The position numbers and the translations under genes are program-made. The notes under the pieces are model-generated. The model had not been told where the DNA came from. It ran no database searches and worked only from the letters and a program-made list of their open reading frames with translations. From Fasciola hepatica (taxonomy: Eukaryota > Platyhelminthes > Trematoda > Plagiorchiida > Fasciolidae), in NCBI GenBank assembly GCA_948099385.1, contig CANUEZ040000028.1, positions 3,658,001 to 3,722,000 on the forward strand: a stretch of DNA of 64,000 nucleotides. Reading direction: 5' to 3'. This document shows, piece by piece, positions 21,746-33,074 of the stretch (within the stretch, counting starts at the first letter, position 1; every line of letters starts with the position of its first letter).

Positions 21746-24204
21746 TTCTCATCATCATCGTACAGCGTTAAACAGTAGGGCAAGCCCCACTAACCACTGC
21801 CTTTCTCGCCATGTTGCACGTTGAATTAGAAAGTATGAATATACAAGATGGACCGAAAGTGAACCTACATGGGTGGGAAAAAGAAAGAATGCCCTAGTAG
21901 CCAACACACAGAATACACAGTCTCACTGTACAAACGCACATCGATCAGTCATTCTGATTCGATAGAAAGTGACAACACGATCGCCACTGCTCGCGGTTCG
22001 CTGCCATATCCTTCAGTGTCTCAAGCCAACTGGTTGAGGGATCTTTTGGACCCCAACCACGAAGACGTGAAGCACCTACTTTTCCTAAGTTTGCTGTAAA
22101 TTTTCTCATTCCTCGTTGCCAAATCATCTGTTGACCTCCACGTAGTTTTTTCCAGTCCCTAGGAGGAACGGAGAATAGGACACGGTACGGTAGACGTGTG
22201 TTTGACATACGTAACACATGCCCCAACTAACGAAGTCTACTAAGCCGGATACGCTGTGATAAAACGTTCTCCGAATTAATACACAATACTCGCTTTCTGA
22301 CCTCGTCGTTGCTTACTCGGCTATTGCACCCAATCCTAGCGATTCTACATAAACATCGATGGTCGAAAACCTCAAGACAACGAATATCTTCAGCACGCAG
22401 ACTCCAAGTCTCGCAACCATACAACAAAACTGAACGCACTGCGGCACAGTACACACGACCTTTAGAATTCAGTTGAATGTCAGGTCAGCGTCAGAAGTGC
22501 TTCAGTCTAGCGTACTCCTCTTGAACCGTCGATATACGCGTGCTGACATCTACTGCACTCCCATTTTTCGTGAAGCTGCTACTGAGATCACTGAAGCGAT
22601 CGACAGTTGCCAGCACCTCCCCATCAAGCATCAAGTTCGGAACCGTTGACGCCCAGCCTTGTGACATCACTTCACACTTTAAAGGTGCAAAGCGCATTTC
22701 AAGTGAAGCTACAGCTCTTGCGAGTAAGTTTATTACATGTTGAGCATGTTTCGTGGATTTGAACAAGCAGACAACGTCGTCCGCGTAATCTAGGTCACAT
22801 GGCTTTTCACTATTTCCTAGTCCGACGCCTACATCCTGAAGATTTTGCAGCGCACTCTCTATTATTTCGTCCGTGACGAAGTTGAACAGGAATGGATACA
22901 AAGGGCATCCCTGTCGAACACCACTGGTCGTTTCGAACTGACCGGATAGTTCACCGTAAACCCTTACGCGACCAGAAATATGAGAATACAATGATCTCGG
23001 TAGGTTCACAAACTTCTGGGGCATAACTTTTCGATGAAGAGTACTGAAAAGCGCTGCTCGATCAACTGAATCAAAGCTATAACTTTGGTGACTATCGGGA
23101 TTAAGCTAATCCCACGATGATTACTGCAGTCATTGCGTATTCCCTTCTTGAAGATGGGAACAATCAGTGACTCGCTCCATATTAACAAAATACGTTCTTC
23201 GTTCCAAATGTCACGGAGCAAGGTGGTTAGTGATTTTATCAACGCGTCACCACCCAGTTCGAAAAGAACTGGGGGAAGTTCGTCGGGACCTGCCGCTTTC
23301 CCCCGCCTCAGTAATCGAATGCATGACTCTACTTCTACTTCTGATGGGGGCTCAAGTGATACCACCCAAGAAGTCACAGTTGTTGACACAGGAGTAACTA
23401 CACTAGCGTGCGGCCAGCTAAATTGTTCCTTGAAGTACTCGGCCCATCGGTCAAGCATTTGCTGTTTGCTATGGATGGGTTCTCCATTTCTATCCCAAAT
23501 CGTTTCGCCGACCGGGATTCGGCGTCCACCGGTGTCACGAATAAGTTTGATCAGTCTTTGACTGTTACCTGAAGCAGCTGCTATATCATTTCTTCGGCTA
23601 CCTTGACCCACCAGTTTTCACGATCATTCTTAAGGCTTTTCGTAACTTGTCTTTGTAGGTTTCTCCGCATCTTATTCATCTCCTTACGGTTCGAGAGCTG
23701 ACGCTTTTGCTCCATTATGCTTAGCGACTCTTGCGAGATCCAGTGTCTTTGATGGACAACGGATCTAGGACCACAGGCAAAACCTGCTGCTAAGTGTATC
23801 GCTTGTTCTCCGTGGATCCTAGCTCATGTGCTAACTTCTGCTCATAACGGGTGCGTACTTCTGGATCACACAAACGTTGCACGGCTAATCGGGTTTGCGG
23901 TTTGCGACGATGACCATGGAGCTGGAGAGATAATCGCATTAAAACTAAGGCATGGTCCGACTCTACGTACGTGGACCAGTAAGATTTACAGTTCTGAACA
24001 GAACTGCGCCATCGGTAGCTTACGGCGATATGATCAGTTTGACTCGAAGTACCTGTAGAGTTAGGGCGCCATGTCACTGTGCGACGCAAGTTGTGTCGGA
24101 AATGTGTGCTAGACAAGAACAATCGATTGTCTGCACAAAACTGGAGAAGCCTATCCCCGTTATCTTTACGCTCAGCAGGTGGTAGACAGTAATCCGCTGT
24201 CGTC

Positions 24205-24390
24205 CGGATGGTTACCACGCCTGACCTATTGGGACGTTACGTGATTCTTCGCCATTCCAACTCTCAGGGTCTGGTTGCCGGTCATGCCCAGTAGTACACT
24301 GGGCCTTCGTGGCTATGGGGTAAATGGCTAATCCACTGCACTCATGCGCAGGCGTGTAATAAAAAAATATACGGCCCCTTCAACAAGCTT
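24205..24390. mobile_element. Unclassified ~190-bp insertion within the endonuclease of R1
   Basis: The sister copies at 33500 and 44520 run straight through this point. R1 has about 190 extra bases with no RTE similarity, including an AATAAAAAAA run near 24357-24366. It could be a SINE or a small LTR-like insertion; no clear target duplication was found. Confidence 0.5.
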
Positions 24391-25054
24391 CTGATCCACT
24401 AAGTTTGCCAACTTGTGCATTAAAACCACGTGCTAGCACTGCAATATCAGAACCTTTGCTCCTGCGAACGAGGGTGGCGAGTTCATCGTAGAACTCATCT
24501 TTCTGCGTGTCAGAGCTGCATTCTGTTGGGGCGTATGCCGAGATCACAAACAAATTGCGCTTAACACAACTATCCTTTCGAACGCCAACTGACCCCTGGA
24601 GTCTCAGCACATGAACGACTGTTGACGAGGATCCAGTCTAAAAGGGCAGCCTCAGCCTTGTCAGTCAAGACCATTCCTGCATCACGTTGACCCACATCTC
24701 TAGCTACTTCGTCTCCTGAGGTGCGCGGAAAATACCTCGATGAGATACCAGGGGTAGTTAGTTGAATCATATAGCTTGAATCCTGGATGCGCGTTTCGCT
24801 TAAGCAGCAGACATCAATCTTCAGAGAGTTCATTGTGAGGGCTAGGCACGCCTGCTGACCGACCTGCATGAGTGTACGCACGTTGAAGGAGCCGAGATTC
24901 AGAGGCTGACGGGGCTTGAGAAAATGTGAGTTACCAGACAGGATTATTCACGCTATTTGACCATAAACCATTGTGAGTATCGGTCGTGCTGTCAGTGGGA
25001 GCTTCATGAGTGGACAGACGGGGCAAAGAGGCGTGGTTGAGGACGGAAGACAAA

Positions 25055-25482
25055 CAGCTGTAATCACATTTGAGTCGAATGGAGTATGCATGGACGTGGG
25101 GTCCATTTTTAGAATCACACGGTGATTCTTCTGAAGCTAATTTGTCGGTTAACATGGCTAACCTTCAGAACAAGCACACACGGTCCCAAGTATGGATTTT
25201 CGATATGAGTAGTATGGCATTGTATCTGAATGACAGGACAAAATTTCCCCGGGAGCACACGACCGGTTTCGCGGTTATTGCCGCTCATCAGGTATGCGTA
25301 CCCAGTACTCTTTCGCCCAATCATCCTTATACTTGAGCACTCCACAGTTGGTTTTCAGCTATAATCTCATTTGAATCGAATGCTGCGTGCATGGATGGAG
25401 AGTCAATTTTCAGAATCACACGTGTGCTTCCGGGGAGGTTTTGTCCTGTCATCCAGATGCTATGCCATACTACTCATATCAA
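25055..25482 (-). mobile_element. Short non-coding retroelement carrying a hammerhead ribozyme
   Basis: 428 bp interrupts the 5' leader of R1. Flanks GGAAGACAAA (25045-25054) and CAGAAGAAAG (25483-25492) are similar, suggesting an imperfect target duplication. There is no open frame of note. Sub-structure: 25055-25119 and 25356-25420 are direct repeats (both with CAGCTRTAATC...TTTGARTCGAATG). 25203-25260 and 25422-25482 are inverted repeats. A type I hammerhead lies at 25244-25308 on the minus strand. A related unit lies at 48713-49131. The architecture recalls the pseudo-LTRs of Penelope-like elements or small ribozyme-bearing retrozymes. Confidence 0.7.
25244..25308 (-). ncRNA. Type I hammerhead ribozyme
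   Basis: Read on the minus strand. Stem I is GCAUAC paired with GUGUGC (one G-U pair), extended beyond an internal loop by CUGG with CCGG. The core CUGAUGA is the complement of 25285-25291. Stem II is GCGG with CCGC and a six-base CAAUAA loop (25271-25284). GAAA comes next, then CC/GG as a minimal loopless stem III, then the UC of the cleavage triplet GUC (complement of 25261). Predicted self-cleavage lies between 25261 and 25260. All invariant core bases are present. Such a short stem III usually needs dimeric RNA to cleave well. Compared with 49034-49094 the stem II pair changes from G-U to G-C, keeping pairing. Confidence 0.82.
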
Positions 25483-25699
25483 CAGAAGAAAGGTTCAATA
25501 AAAGAGAGGGAACTCTGAGCAGTAGCCCACTTATTGCTGTCCACCCCGCTCGATGCAATAGACAGTGCGGTCTTGATTATTCTGTGCAACGACCGATGCA
25601 GTATGGAATTATTTCTCTTCGTGCAGACGGACAATTTTACGGCCGTTGCCGATCGCCCCACGCTTTTCCATCTCATTAAACTTAGCAGTCCACTACTCC

Positions 25700-26095
25700 T
25701 CACGGTTGATTCACGATCTCTGAATCAGTTGGGTCCTAAGATTTCTCCCTGCCCCATCATATCTGGAATCCGGAGGATTAGATCTGCGCACATCTGACGG
25801 TGCCACGGACGATGCAGATATCCATCGTTTCTCTTTTTTACCACATGCATGAGTGCATGAGTGCATGAGTGCAGTGGAATGGTTATACCCGAAAACACCA
25901 AAGGCCCACTATTAGGGATATATGGAAACCAGACGCTGAAGCTTGGAGTGGAGAACCACATAAGTTCATAATAGGTGAGCTATAGTACTGATGCAGACAG
26001 CAGTGGATCACTGTCTACCACTAAGATGACCACAGTCGTCCAGGATCCAGAGAAGCGATGGACAGATCAAGCACGTCCTATTTGAGGCTGTTAAT
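25700..26095. other. No gene; short (GCATGAGT)3 tandem repeat
   Basis: About 27 bp at 25847-25873 consist of three GCATGAGT units. Nothing else was recognised. Confidence 0.5.
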
Positions 26096-26099
26096 ACTG

Positions 26100-27205
26100 T
26101 CCAAGGTCCAACAACCAGGTACACACATAAACGATGGATATCTGTATTTTTAGTTTCACTGTGGCAGGACATCCTAGCAGTACCCCTCCAACATCTCCCA
26201 TGAACTGCACGAATAGAAAGAATTCCATACTGTATCTCCATTTGGCATGCGCTTTGCACCTTCAAAGTGTGAAGTGATGTTACAAGACTGGACATCAACG
26301 AATCGGAGCTTGATACTCGATGGGGAGGTGCTGTCAGTTGTCGACCACTTCACCTACCTCGGCAGCAACGTGACGACGGATGGGAGCACAGTAGTGGAGG
26401 TGAGCACGCGTATATCCAAGGCTCGAGCGGCGTACGCTGGACTGAAGCACTTGTGGCGTCGATCTGATATTTCTCTGAGGTTGGAAGGTCGTGTTTACTG
26501 TGCCGCACTGCGTTCAGTTTTGTTGTATGGTTGCGAGACTTGGAGTCTGCGTGCTGAAGATATTCGTTATCTTGAGGTTTTCGACCATCGATGTTTATGT
26601 AGAATCGCTAGGATTGGGTGCAATAGCCGAGTAAGCAACGACGAGGTCAGAAAGCGAGTATTGTGTATTAATTCGGAGAACGTTTTATCACAGCGTATCC
26701 GGCTTAGTAGACTTCGTTAGTTGGGGCATGTGTTACGTATGCCAAACACACGTCTACCGTACCGTGTCCTATTCTCCGTTCCTCCTAGGGACTGGAAAAA
26801 ACTACGTGGAGGTCAACAGATGATTTGGCAACGAGGAATGAGAAAATTTACAGCAAACTTAGGAAAAGTAGGTGCTTCACGTCTTCGTGGTTGGGGTCCA
26901 AAAGATCCCTCAACCAGTTGGCTTGAGACACTGAAGGATATGGCAGCGAACCGCGAGCAGTGGCGATCGTGTTGTCACTTTCTATCGAATCAGAATGACT
27001 GATCGATGTGCGTTTGTACAGTGAGACTGTGTATTCTGTTTGTTGGCTACTAGGGCATTCTTTCTTTTTCCCACCCATGTAGGTTCACTTTCGGTCCATC
27101 TTGTATATTCATACTTTCTAATTCAACGTGCAACATGGCGAGAAAGGCAGTGGTTAGTGGGGCTTGCCCTACTGTTTAACGCTGTACGATGATGATGAGA
27201 ATAAT
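26100..27205 (+). mobile_element. Internally deleted RTE copy R2 (5' leader joined to RT C-terminus)
   Basis: About 26150-26236 matches the RTE 5' leader also seen at 32685-32745. At about 26240 it jumps directly to the RT C-terminal part (FAPSKCEVMLQDW, 26247 on), equal to 35028 of R3. The whole endonuclease and most of the RT are missing. 26247-26720 and 26721-27002 are open, separated by the same TAG in place of Trp that occurs in R1 and R3. The 3' end has the ATG-repeat tail (about 27189-27212). It would be non-autonomous, retaining only the two ends. Confidence 0.85.
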
Positions 27206-28230
27206 GAGTTTCACTGTTAGATGCGCGCAGATCGGTTCCTCCCGATTTTTAATAGGATGATGCACGGGGATGCATTAAATACCAACTGATTGGAAGCCTG
27301 AGAAATGATCGTGAGCAGTGACGGATTGCGAAGTGTAGAGAGGTGAAATAGCTGCAGTTATTTGCAACAGCCGCAATCTCTTCCGTCTGATTAGAAATAC
27401 TAGACCACGAAAGCTGTGCGTTAGCGGACTGATCAAAGAGGCAAACGGCTCATTGATTCAGACTCAGGAGCGCCGTCTTATTCGTTGGGCGGTGCATTTC
27501 GAGATGCAGTTTAGCCGGCCTATATCCACGGCATGTTTGCTAAATAGCACGATGATTACAGCTCTAGGTGTAGATGCCAGTCCTTCGTCAGCAGCGGAGG
27601 TTGTCGGTGAGATAAGCTACCGTAAACGACATAAGGCTGTCGGATCGGAGGGATTGCCGCCGTCTGTTCTCAAAGACGGTGACTCAGCATTGTTGCTGGA
27701 GTTGAAAAAACCCCTCGATTTGATATGATATAGGGAAGAAATTCCAAAGAGTTGGTGTGGATCGGTAATCATACCGACTTATAAAAAAGGTGTGAATGCC
27801 ACGGGAGAGTAAGTCTGGTCAGCATCGCATCTAAACTGCTCGCTGCTATTATCCTCCACTGCTTGTCTAACGCTCGCAATCAGTGCTCGCGCGAGAATCA
27901 AGCCGGATTTAGACCTGGCCCAGGTTGTGTCGATCACATGTTCACTCTTTGACAAATTTTAGAACATAGGTACACGTCCAAAAGGCCCCCTACCTCCGTT
28001 TTTTTCTTGATCATAAAGCAGCCTTCGACTCAGTCGAGCGCATAGTTTTCTGGCGCTACCTCTTGTTGAAGGGTGTACCGGAGAAATTCATTTCCATCCC
28101 GAAGTCCCTGTACATGACTGATCGAAGCCGAGTTCAGGCTCACGGTGGTTTTTCAGTCTTCATATGTTCCAGTATGATCGGGATGGTTGTCCCAGTCTCC
28201 ATGATGGTTATTCGTCGTTAATGCCTCTCG
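27206..28230 (+). pseudogene. RTE-clade LINE fragment R5, linker and RT N-terminal half
   Basis: A degraded linker (27280-27450) leads into an open stretch at 27453-27728 with RRLIRWAVHFEMQFSRP, KRHKAVGSEGLPPSVLKDG, then VIIPTYKKG after a stop. RT motif A is recognisable with frameshifts near 28010-28050 (FLDHKAAFDSVE-like). It is a subfamily different from R1-R4 and closer to the element at 30.6 kb. The fragment fades before the TA tract. Confidence 0.72.
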
Positions 28231-28413
28231 AAATACTTCAAACTGACCGTGGGTGTGCAACAGCTTCTGCTGAGGATGTCCTACTCTTATTGTTAGTGTT
28301 GCTATGGGTTTCTATCGGTTGTTGGCTGCTGAGCTCGGCGGTTAGGTCGCAAACATTTCATCGCCAGTCGAGGTGGCATCGTCAGTGCGCAGATGAGGGT
28401 GCTTGTACTCATC

Positions 28414-28416
<3 letters not shown>

Positions 28417-28467
<51 letters not shown>
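28417..28467. repeat. (TA)n microsatellite
   Basis: 51 bp of alternating AT, directly preceded by CTGC as at 48651-48654. Confidence 0.97.
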
Positions 28468-28470
<3 letters not shown>

Positions 28471-29110
28471 TCGAATATGGTCTTTACCGTAGGAGGTTAC
28501 TATTTACAGGAATTTGACCTCTTGACCTCTGGACGCAAACTTCTAAAAACTAAACCACTAAAATAATAGACAAAAAACACCACGTATTTCATGAAGTCGC
28601 CGGTATTTGCGGGGGAAAGTTATGGTGGGCACCTCGGATGTCTAGCCTCATCCGAGGAGCGAATGAACCTATCCACCAGTCACCGGCTTCCAGAGATTTC
28701 CAGAAGAGTCCTATGAACCTTACAACTTGTCACGGTCTTCTGGACCAATGCTGCTACTTGCAGAATGCAATTGGCTACAGAAAGACTAGAGATGCATCCT
28801 CGAATAAAAAGGCCTCGGAAAGGGGCTACCCAGTAGTACAAGAGCCCGCAGCGCAAATAACTATGACAGATTCTGCTGGTATGTCTGTCTGTTCTTCCGT
28901 GCGCATGAACGATCAGTCTCCTACACCGTATGCAACTTGTTCTCCCATCTCCACTCCGTTCCAAATTTCTTCTCAATTATAACAACCCACGGGTTCCTCG
29001 GTCGACCGTGCCCGCTGTGGTGCCACTGGTAGAAACCCTAATTATATTCTCACTCGTCCTTCTTTGACTATCTTCCAAGTCCCACCACCGGCTGATGCTG
29101 TCCTTCGTCC
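28468..29110. other. No recognisable gene
   Basis: A frame at 28638-28982 is open on both strands but resembles no family; it may be 5' leader of the following RTE fragment. Confidence 0.4.
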
Positions 29111-30020
29111 TCGATGCCCATACAAACTAGCCACATTCAACGTGCGAACCCTGGTGCGTATAGGACAGTAGGCGGATTTAGGTCGTACTCTCGGGCCCCT
29201 TGCCATCAATGTATGTTGCATTCAAGAGACTCGCACTCAAGACTCCAGTTCCGTTATTTGATGGGCACCCCATCCAATCCTTCACGAAGTTTCACTTACG
29301 CCTTTCTCGGACGCTGAGGCTGCGACTTCCGGTGTTGCTGGCGTTGGCCTTGCACTCAATGAAAGAGCTAAAGCGGCTCTGCTAGAGTGGATCTCCGTTG
29401 ACAGTCGTTTATGTACAGTGAGATTCGTGCTAATTAAGCAGTCACCGTTTCAATAGACGCAGTATGTTTATCGTTTCGACGTATGCACCCACCGGTTGCA
29501 GCCCAGATGCAATCAAAGATAACTTTAACCAAACGCTCCACGACCGGGCAGATATCGTGATTTGGTGGGAGATCTAAATCCTAGAGTTGGTCGTCTGTCA
29601 TCGAACGGGGCGCGTTTAGGATGCCCTTTTTGGTCTAGATTTCTGTCACTCGGAAAATGGGGAATGAGTTTCGGCTCTGTGCTTAAACCATCACCTGTTC
29701 CTCACCAATACGAACTTTAGACGTTCTAATCGTCGGTACGCCATGTGGCGTCCGCCCTTTTCGAGCCAACAATGGACCCAAACCGATCACATCGCAATAA
29801 GTCACAAACGGTGGGGTTGGATACAAGACTGTAGCTTCTGCTGAAGCACCCCTTTCGATTTCGACCACGCACTGGCTTCCACTAAGCTGTCCATGACGAG
29901 ACTGCACCTTGGTCTGGTGTTGTGGCTTGCGTGCCGGCATGACCCAAAGAGATATACAGGATGGCTTCCTTAAGCCGGAGATGCAATCATGCCTGACAGG
30001 TCAATGGGTAGAGGCCAGAC
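29110..30020 (+). pseudogene. RTE endonuclease remnant R14 joined to an RTE leader segment
   Basis: LATFNVRTLVRIGQ at about 29130-29175 is the start of an RTE endonuclease. Later pieces, AALLEWISVDSRLC (29360-29415), a GDLNPRVGRL strand near 29567, and a DFDHALAS/SMTRLHL C-terminus (29860-29905), are spread over several frames. At 29905 it changes to a segment (TGGCTTGCG...GACCCAAAGAG) found again at 32372 (plus) and at 45640 (minus). No RT follows. Confidence 0.72.
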
Positions 30021-30139
30021 GAAGTCCAGTCTTTGAACCACATGCTGTGCAACATCTAGTTCTAACCCCTATGCCCCTGGCGAGGACACTTCAGCGAATA
30101 AACACGGAGAGAAACAGTTTATCGGTCTAAAAACCTCCA

Positions 30140-32257
30140 CTAGATGGACGTGGGAGTGGAGTACCTGTGATTTCTCTGGACGGTGGGAGAAGTCATCGCA
30201 CTCCATTGGGCAGCTATCGCGCGCCTTAGCTGGGCAGCCCCAGCCCGAAGGATGCTGCCCCGTTCACCTTTTTGCTTGCTCCATTGGGTGCGTGGGGCTG
30301 AGTACTGGACCCGAAAGGCCGATCGATAACAAAGCAACAGCGAAGGCAAGACGGCATGCTTGCAACAATCCGGTCTCGCGTGACTGACCGGAGGAAGTTC
30401 ACTCACGGGTTCTTCGGTCACGTTCTCGTGCTGGGTTAACGCCCCACTGCCTTGTGGGTGAGACTTTTGAGTCAAAGGCTCCGGTTAGGGTTCACATAGG
30501 AAAAACCCCTTCCGCGATGTGAGCAACCATGAAGTATAGTTCACCCAGAAACCTCCAGCATCTCTCCTGTAAAGGGCCTTACCAACTTTTCCTTCCTTAA
30601 CTTATGATCGATGCAAAACGCCACGGGTAATTGCGGCTTTGAAGAAAGCAGTGTCCATCTCACTTGGCTACCTTTAACGTTCTCACACTATGTCAGACAG
30701 GGCAACAGGCTGCCCTCGCTAAAAGTTTTGACACTTTTAAAATAAATCTATGCTGTGTCTCGGAAACAAGCATGCAAGACCCCACTTCTGTGATCACTCT
30801 TCACATTCCGTATATAACGTCAGTCTCTCGCCTTACTCTCCGTGTGTCGGGTGATTCGGTATCTAGAGCTCGTGGACAGGCCGACGTCGGGATTACTTTG
30901 AGCATGAAAGCTAAGCGTGCACTGCTAGACTGGATTCCATTCAGCAGTCGTTTGTGTGCAGTTCGGTTGGACGATTCTATGCATGTCAACAACAACAGAC
31001 TAAATCGCCGATGTTTGTTCGTCGTGTCTGTGTATGCGTCCACTGACTACAGTTCCTCTGAAACCAAGGACGAATTCTACCGGGATTTTCCTCAGCTGTT
31101 TCAAGGCGCACGTTCAACAGACGTGGTGGTGATTGCTGGGGATTACAACACCCAAGTTAGCCGTCTGGGAGATTCCGAAAGGCACATCGGAGGCCCATTT
31201 GCTATTCTGGCTGATCGCACTGATAGTGGTGATCGTTTCATCCAGCTGTGTTCCGACCACATATTGTTTCTGGCAAGTACGAACTTCTGCCATAAGAAGC
31301 GGCATAGACTGACATGGTATCCTCCTTCGTCTTCACAACGTTGTACTCAGACTGACCATGTTTTGATTACTCACCGCTGGCCTGGATGTATTGAAGACCG
31401 TTGTTCTTTTTGATCTACGCCTGTGGACTCAGATCACGCCTTGGTACGTACTCGCTTTTGTTTACGTCTTGTCCTTGGTGATACCAACGCAAATGCCACC
31501 CGTCCCGCGCAGTTGCTTCTGGACGATAACTGGCCATATGATTTCGAGACGGAGCTGTCTACACGGTTACCAATGCATCCGGAGGGGCACGACCTAGATG
31601 AATGCTGGCAACGGATCAAGGAAACCTTGTATGCGGAGTCTAATGCTACACGGGACTGTGGTTCAAGTCGGCCTCACAAACGATAGATGTCTTCGACATC
31701 CGATGCTTTGTTGGATGGTCGGAGATCCGTCCCTCCGGATGCCACATTCGATGACGTATGTAAATCCCTAAGACGCCAACTGACTAGGAGCCTGAGAAAT
31801 GATCGCGAGCTGTGGTGGATTGCGAAATTTAGGGAAATGGAAAAGGCAGTACTCGCAACCTTTACCTTTTGATTAGAGGTAAAGGTTCACGAAAGTCTCG
31901 TGTGAGTGAGTTAATCAAGCAATCCAGCGGTCCACTGATTCACTCTCAGGGACGTCGTCTGGACCGTTGGGCAGAGGACTTTCAGGAACAATTCAGTTGG
32001 CCCAATTCAACTTTGGACCTTCCAAATATACCTGCCAGCGTAACGATGCAGGTGAATATCGCTGCTCCATCAGAGGTGGAGATTATGCGGGAGTTAGGTT
32101 ACTTGAAAAGGTACAAAGCCGCTGCACCGAATGGGTTGCCTCCATCATTTCTCAAGGATGGAGGCGAAACTGTGGTTTTAGAATTAACAAAACTCCTTCA
32201 TGTTGTTTGAGATAGTGTGCAGGTTCCCAGGGAATGGTGTGAATTGATGATTGTGCC
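30140..32257 (+). pseudogene. RTE-clade LINE R6, left part: leader, endonuclease, start of RT
   Basis: A GC-rich leader (30140-30663) is followed by an open endonuclease (30664-31413): LATFNVLTLCQTGQ, SETSMQD, VVVIAGDYNTQV, QLCSDHILFL, QTDHVL. A frameshift precedes the SDHALV-like C-terminus (31425-31440). The linker is open at 31423-31686 and 31687-31872. The RT entry (31869-32210) reads LKRYKAAAPNGLPPSFLKDGG. The frame ends in CELMIVP at 32257, where copy R3 is inserted; the element resumes at 35977. Confidence 0.88.
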
Positions 32258-33074
32258 AACCAACAGTGCTGGTTTCGGCGGCTCAGACAGTTTGTGAACC
32301 CGAAGTTACACTTGAAGAAAGGCCGACAGTGTCAGGTAAACCCTGTTTCTATGCTCACGAAGAGAATGCACCTTGACGTGGTGTGATGGCTTGCGCCCCT
32401 CTATGACCCAAAGAGCTATAGAAGATGGCTTCTTTAAGCCGGAGATGCAATCATACCTGACAGGTCAATGGGTAGAGGTCAGACAAAGTCCAGTCTCCTG
32501 GTCCTCCAGGTTGGGGGTTGATTTGAGCTGGCAACTCAATCGGCAAAATCAGTGGAAGAATAATTGATCCAAGCAAATAGGCTTCCACTAAGCCATCCCG
32601 CTGCCTTGCAGATAGGTTCTTGTTAGAACTAAAGGCTTTGGATGAGGACCCTAATCGTTCTCCTGCCTTGTGGCTGGACACCCTAGAAGTACCCGTTTGA
32701 CATCTCCCATGAACTGCACGAATACAAAGAATTCCATACTGCATCGGTCGTCGCGCAGGATAATCAGGACCGCGCTGCCCATTGCATCGAGCGGGGTGGG
32801 TAGTGATAAGTGGGCTATTGCTCAGAGTTCCCTCTCTTTTATTTAACCTTTGTCTTCTGTCCCTAACCATCCCTCTTTGCCCCATCTATCCACTCATAAT
32901 TCTCCCACTGATAACACGGTCGATACTCGCAACGATTCACTGTCAAACAGTATCGAGAATAATCCTCTGTCTGGTAACTCACATTTTCTCAAGCCCCGTC
33001 AGCCTCTGAATCTCGGCTCCTTCAACGTGCGTACACTCATGCAGGTCGGTCAGTAGGCGTGCCTAGCCCTCACA

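Larger units (their letters stand above)
21745..25600 (-). pseudogene. RTE-clade LINE copy R1 (endonuclease + RT), defective
   Basis: Read on the minus strand from 25600. A 5' leader (25487-25600) homologous to 45190-45310 comes first, split by a foreign 428-bp element (25055-25482). The endonuclease covers 24881-23790 (SETRIQDSS, then SDHALV) and is itself split by about 190 bp of unrelated DNA (about 24205-24390). RT pieces follow: 23611-23006 (GKAAGPDELPP, NHRGISLIP), 23024-22491 (SGVRQGCPL, LDYADDVV), 22454-22227, and a C-terminus 22226-21945. Compared with the copy at 42225-43922, a 178-bp deletion near 23065 removes RT motif A, and a tryptophan codon before LGHVLRM is TAG (22227-22229). 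The 3' end is an ATG-repeat tail near 21745-21770. Confidence 0.9.

Noticed and set aside
25847..25873. (GCATGAGT)3 as a regulatory array
   Set aside because: Only three units and no context; treated as a simple repeat.
32451..32885. 144-codon minus-strand frame, identical at 45152-45586 plus
   Set aside because: Antisense to the shared RTE leader; identity reflects recent copying of the leader.
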